Assembly: GCA_903904805.1 (NCBI GenBank)
Contig: CAIVDX010000580.1
Span: forward strand, 1-8,373
DNA: 8,373 nt
Reading direction: 5' to 3'
Origin: an uncultured Rhodospirillales bacterium
GTDB lineage: Bacteria; Pseudomonadota; Alphaproteobacteria; Acetobacterales; Acetobacteraceae
Position 1 is the stretch's first letter. Each line of letters begins with the position of its first letter. Positions 6,790 to 8,373 of this stretch are shown here, piece by piece. The notes beneath the pieces are model-generated. The model did no database searches and was not told the DNA's origin. It was given only the letters and a program-made list of their open reading frames with translations. The translations under genes were made by a program, and so were the position numbers.

Positions 6790-6818
6790 TTTGGTTTTTT
6801 CTTTCAAGAAAGACCAAA
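6790..6818 (+). terminator. AT-rich hairpin after the exporter/phosphatase genes, possible terminator or dispersed repeat
   Basis: TTTGG, five T's, then TCTTTC-AA-GAAAGA and CCAAA make an inverted repeat. Eleven bases pair on each side, with a five-T bulge on the left arm. It lies 50 bp after the phosphatase stop, in the 167-bp spacer before the next gene. It is AT-rich in otherwise GC-rich DNA. No run of T's follows the stem on the plus strand, so it is not a textbook intrinsic terminator. It resembles the palindrome at 8168-8189. Confidence 0.4.
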
Positions 6819-6896
6819 TCCGCCCTTTCGCCGCCTTTCCGCCCAACTCTTGAGCCGACGCGGCGCCAGGGTGCAGTCTGCCTTGTTCTCGCCAAT

Positions 6897-6902
6897 GGAG
6901 GG
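6897..6902 (+). promoter_or_regulatory. Ribosome binding site deciding the start at 6907
   Basis: GGAGGG lies four bases before the ATG at 6907. It overlaps the alternative in-frame ATG at 6895, which makes the latter an unlikely start. Starting at 6907 also puts a clean signal peptide at the very N-terminus. Confidence 0.7.
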
Positions 6903-6906
6903 TTCC

Positions 6907-7674
6907 ATGCGACGGAGTGCGATTTTCGGAGCGATGCTGGCGGCCGCTGTTCCTGCGGTCGCGCATGCGCAGGCCGAGCAGCAGGCGCTGGTGGATCGTG
7001 CCACGCTGGCCGTGCAGGAGATTGTCGGCACGCCCGCCGATTCGAACGTGCTCGACATTCTGCGCAAGGCGCGCGGGGTGATGGTGTGTCCGCGCCTGTT
7101 CAAGGCCGGGTTCATGTTTGGGGGCCAGGGTGGGTCGTGTGTGCTGCTGGCGCGCGATGGCGGCGGCGGTTGGTCAGACCCGGCTTTTTATTCGCTCGGC
7201 AGCGGCAGCTTCGGCTTCCAGGTTGGCATCCAGGACACCGCGATGCTGATGGCGATCCTGACCGACAAGGGGCTGGCCTCGGTGATGGACGACCAGCTGA
7301 AGCTGGGGGCGGATGCCTCGTTGGCGATCGCCAGCTATGGCGGCGGCGCCGAGGCCGCGACGACCGCGGCGGTGGGGGCGGATATCGTGGCGTTCCAGCG
7401 GTCGCGCGGCTTGTTCGCGGGCATTTCGCTGTCAGGCAGCGTGGTGGCGACCGACACCGCGGCGAACCAGGCCTATTACGGCAAGCCGCTCGCGGCGCGG
7501 CAGATCACCGTGCAGATGGAGGTCAACAACTCCGGCGCGGACCCGCTGCGCTCGGTGCTGATGCGCTATGGCGCCAACACCGCGCCTGAGCCGCCGCCCG
7601 CGCTGCCGCCGCCGGTGGCGCGCAGCGCGCCGACCGGGTCTGTGCGCTCGCAGTCTTTGCCGCCGCCCAGATAA
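6907..7674 (+). CDS. Secreted SYLF-domain (YSC84-like) lipid-binding family protein
   Basis: This 255-residue protein has a Sec signal peptide: basic MRRS, a hydrophobic core at about 5-19, and a likely cleavage after A-H-A at residue 21. It should act in the periplasm or on the outer membrane. The mature part is a SYLF/YSC84 domain, recognised by VLDILRKARGVMVCPRLFKAG at 48-68, FGGQGGSCVLLAR at 71-83, WSDPAFYSLGSGSFGFQVG at 89-107 and the Gly/Ala-rich core ending in SRGLFAGISLSGSV at 166-179. Eukaryotic SYLF proteins bind phosphoinositides and actin-associated membranes. Bacterial secreted members are poorly characterised, so lipid binding here is a family-level inference. Residues 225-255 are a proline-rich tail (EPPPALPPP ... 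LPPPR), probably disordered. The gene follows the AT-rich hairpin and probably has its own promoter. The YcgN-like gene starts 17 bp after its stop, so the two may share a transcript. Confidence 0.9.
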   Translation: MRRSAIFGAMLAAAVPAVAHAQAEQQALVDRATLAVQEIVGTPADSNVLDILRKARGVMVCPRLFKAGFMFGGQGGSCVLLARDGGGGWSDPAFYSLGSGSFGFQVGIQDTAMLMAILTDKGLASVMDDQLKLGADASLAIASYGGGAEAATTAAVGADIVAFQRSRGLFAGISLSGSVVATDTAANQAYYGKPLAARQITVQMEVNNSGADPLRSVLMRYGANTAPEPPPALPPPVARSAPTGSVRSQSLPPPR

Positions 7675-7691
7675 GCGCCACATACCGTGCC

Positions 7692-8162
7692 ATGACGAGC
7701 GATCCGACCCCGTTCTGGCAGCGCAAGACCCTCGAGGAGATGAGTGAGGCGGAGTGGGAGTCGCTGTGCGACGGCTGCGGGCGCTGCTGCCTGCACAAGC
7801 TCCGCGAGGAGGATGACGGCGCGATCTCCTACACCAACGTGGCGTGCCGGCTGCTCGATCTGGAGGCGTGCCAGTGCTCGGATTACGCGCGACGGCGCAA
7901 GCGCGTGCCGGATTGCGTGCGGCTGACACCGGAGACGCTGGCGGGCATCGACTGGCTGCCGCCCTCCTGCGCCTATCGGCGGCTGGCCGAGGGCCGCGAC
8001 CTCGCCTGGTGGCATCCGCTGGTGTCCGGCGATCCGGAGACGGTGCATGCGGCCGGCGTGTCGGTGCGCGGGCGGGCGATCAGCGAGCGGCATGCGGGGC
8101 CGCTGGAGCATCATGTTGTCGCGTGGCCGGGGAAGCGGGTCAAAGGACGAAAGCTCAAGTAG
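7692..8162 (+). CDS. YcgN/UPF0260 family cysteine-cluster protein
   Basis: This 156-residue cytoplasmic protein matches the YcgN (UPF0260) family in length and layout. It opens with FWQRKTLEEMSEAEWESLCDG and carries the cysteine cluster C26-x2-C29-x2-C32-C33. Further cysteines at 52, 60, 62, 75 and 93 lie in the typical contexts YTNVACRLLD, CQCSDYARR, PDCVRLTPE and LPPSCAYR. The cysteines suggest Zn or Fe-S coordination, which is a family-level expectation. The biochemical role of the family is not established. The C-terminal SERHAGPLEHHVVAWPG segment (131-147) is also typical. The start at 7692 gives the expected N-terminus, although no clear ribosome site is visible in the 17-bp gap after the SYLF gene, so translation may depend on coupling. 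An AT-rich palindrome begins six bases after its stop. Confidence 0.92.
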   Translation: MTSDPTPFWQRKTLEEMSEAEWESLCDGCGRCCLHKLREEDDGAISYTNVACRLLDLEACQCSDYARRRKRVPDCVRLTPETLAGIDWLPPSCAYRRLAEGRDLAWWHPLVSGDPETVHAAGVSVRGRAISERHAGPLEHHVVAWPGKRVKGRKLK

Positions 8163-8167
8163 GCGCT

Positions 8168-8189
8168 GTTCTTTTTTGAAAAAAAGAAC
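8168..8189. terminator. Perfect AT-rich palindrome, possible bidirectional terminator or dispersed repeat
   Basis: GTTCTTTTTT, GA, AAAAAAGAAC is a 10-bp perfect inverted repeat six bases after the YcgN-like stop and about 60 bp before the probable lolA start. Being symmetric, it would give a T-rich arm in either direction, but its stem has only two G-C pairs per arm, so it is a weak classical terminator. The bases just after it (CCACAAA then CTTTCGC) resemble those after the hairpin at 6790-6818. Confidence 0.4.
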
Positions 8190-8242
8190 CACAAACTTTC
8201 GCGGGTTTGGCACCGGTTCAGGGCAAACACCGACCACCATTC

Positions 8243-8272
8243 GGGGACGTGATGACTGGGGACGTGATGACT
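8243..8272 (+). repeat. 15-bp tandem duplication of a translation start region
   Basis: GGGGACGTGATGACT occurs twice back to back (8243-8257 and 8258-8272), followed by GGGG, the start of a third unit. Each copy contains a purine-rich GGGGA and an ATG, so both the ribosome site and the start codon are duplicated in frame. Confidence 0.85.
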
Positions 8273-8373
8273 GGGGCAATCACTCGACGGGCTTTGCTTG
8301 CGGCTCCGCTGCTCATCGCGGCAGGGCCGAAGGACGCGGCGGATCTGGCGCGGGTGTCGGCCTATCTGAACGG
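8252..8373 (+). CDS. lolA: Probable outer-membrane lipoprotein carrier protein LolA, N-terminal 40 codons (runs off right edge)
   Basis: An open frame runs from the ATG at 8252 to the window edge (MTGDVMTGAITRRALLAAPL ... DLARVSAYLN). It begins with a signal peptide: twin arginines at 12-13 and a hydrophobic ALLAAPLLIAA core at 14-24. The mature start DAADLARVSAYLN (28-40) resembles the first helix of LolA, the periplasmic chaperone that carries lipoproteins from the LolCDE complex to LolB. Only about 13 mature residues are visible, so the identification is tentative. The true start may be 8267, the second ATG of the 15-bp duplication, which shortens the protein by five residues and gives a more usual MTGAITRR N-terminus. 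Both ATGs have GGGGA about five bases upstream. The RR-containing signal could be read as Tat-like, but Sec export is known for LolA. Confidence 0.55.
   Translation, partial: MTGDVMTGAITRRALLAAPLLIAAGPKDAADLARVSAYLN

Noticed and set aside
6850..6878. TTGAGC with a weak TGCAGT as promoter of the SYLF gene
   Set aside because: Only three of six bases match the -10 consensus. Chance matches at this level are common, so no promoter was annotated.
6760..6906. Longer N-terminus for the SYLF protein
   Set aside because: It would translate the AT-rich hairpin and bury the signal peptide. GGAGGG directly before the ATG at 6907 supports the shorter form.

Overview
The window is very GC-rich, gene-dense chromosomal DNA. 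It probably comes from an alphaproteobacterium, and the Acetobacteraceae/Rhodospirillales fit best. The grounds are the strong G/C bias at third codon positions, an LPS heptose gene (hldE), a YcgN-type cysteine-cluster protein, a SYLF-domain protein, what looks like the start of lolA, and AT-rich palindromes between GC-rich genes. The taxonomic call is an inference. No tRNA, rRNA, transposase, integrase or CRISPR array was seen, and no stretch over 300 bases lacks a gene.

Minus strand, 1-1968: a PPP-family metallophosphoesterase is followed 51 bp later by hldE, the bifunctional heptose kinase/adenylyltransferase of LPS inner-core synthesis. hldE runs off the left edge with its kinase domain complete and its nucleotidyltransferase domain missing. 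A 150-bp divergent region (1969-2118) separates this pair from the plus-strand genes. It carries three imperfect TTGGCAA...GCGG repeats.

Plus strand, 2119-6739: five closely packed genes. The first two are unrecognised proteins that overlap by ATGA. Both read like eroded GGDEF-EAL (cyclic-di-GMP) proteins without catalytic residues, and they may be paralogues of each other. After 46 bp come an ABC-2 type exporter (ATPase, then permease, ATGA overlap) and a histidine-phosphatase family enzyme (again ATGA overlap). The packing suggests co-expression, with the EAL-like proteins possibly regulating the exporter or sharing a cell-envelope role. The exporter's substrate cannot be read from the sequence.

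Plus strand, 6740-8373: a 167-bp spacer with an AT-rich hairpin, a secreted SYLF (YSC84-like) protein, a YcgN/UPF0260 cysteine-cluster protein, a second AT-rich palindrome that appears related to the first, and the first 41 codons of a probable lolA. The lolA initiation region is duplicated by a 15-bp tandem repeat. Several genes concern the envelope (heptose for LPS, an exporter, a SYLF lipid-binding-type protein, lipoprotein carriage), but most of the content is ordinary housekeeping. The least explained part is the EAL-like gene pair.
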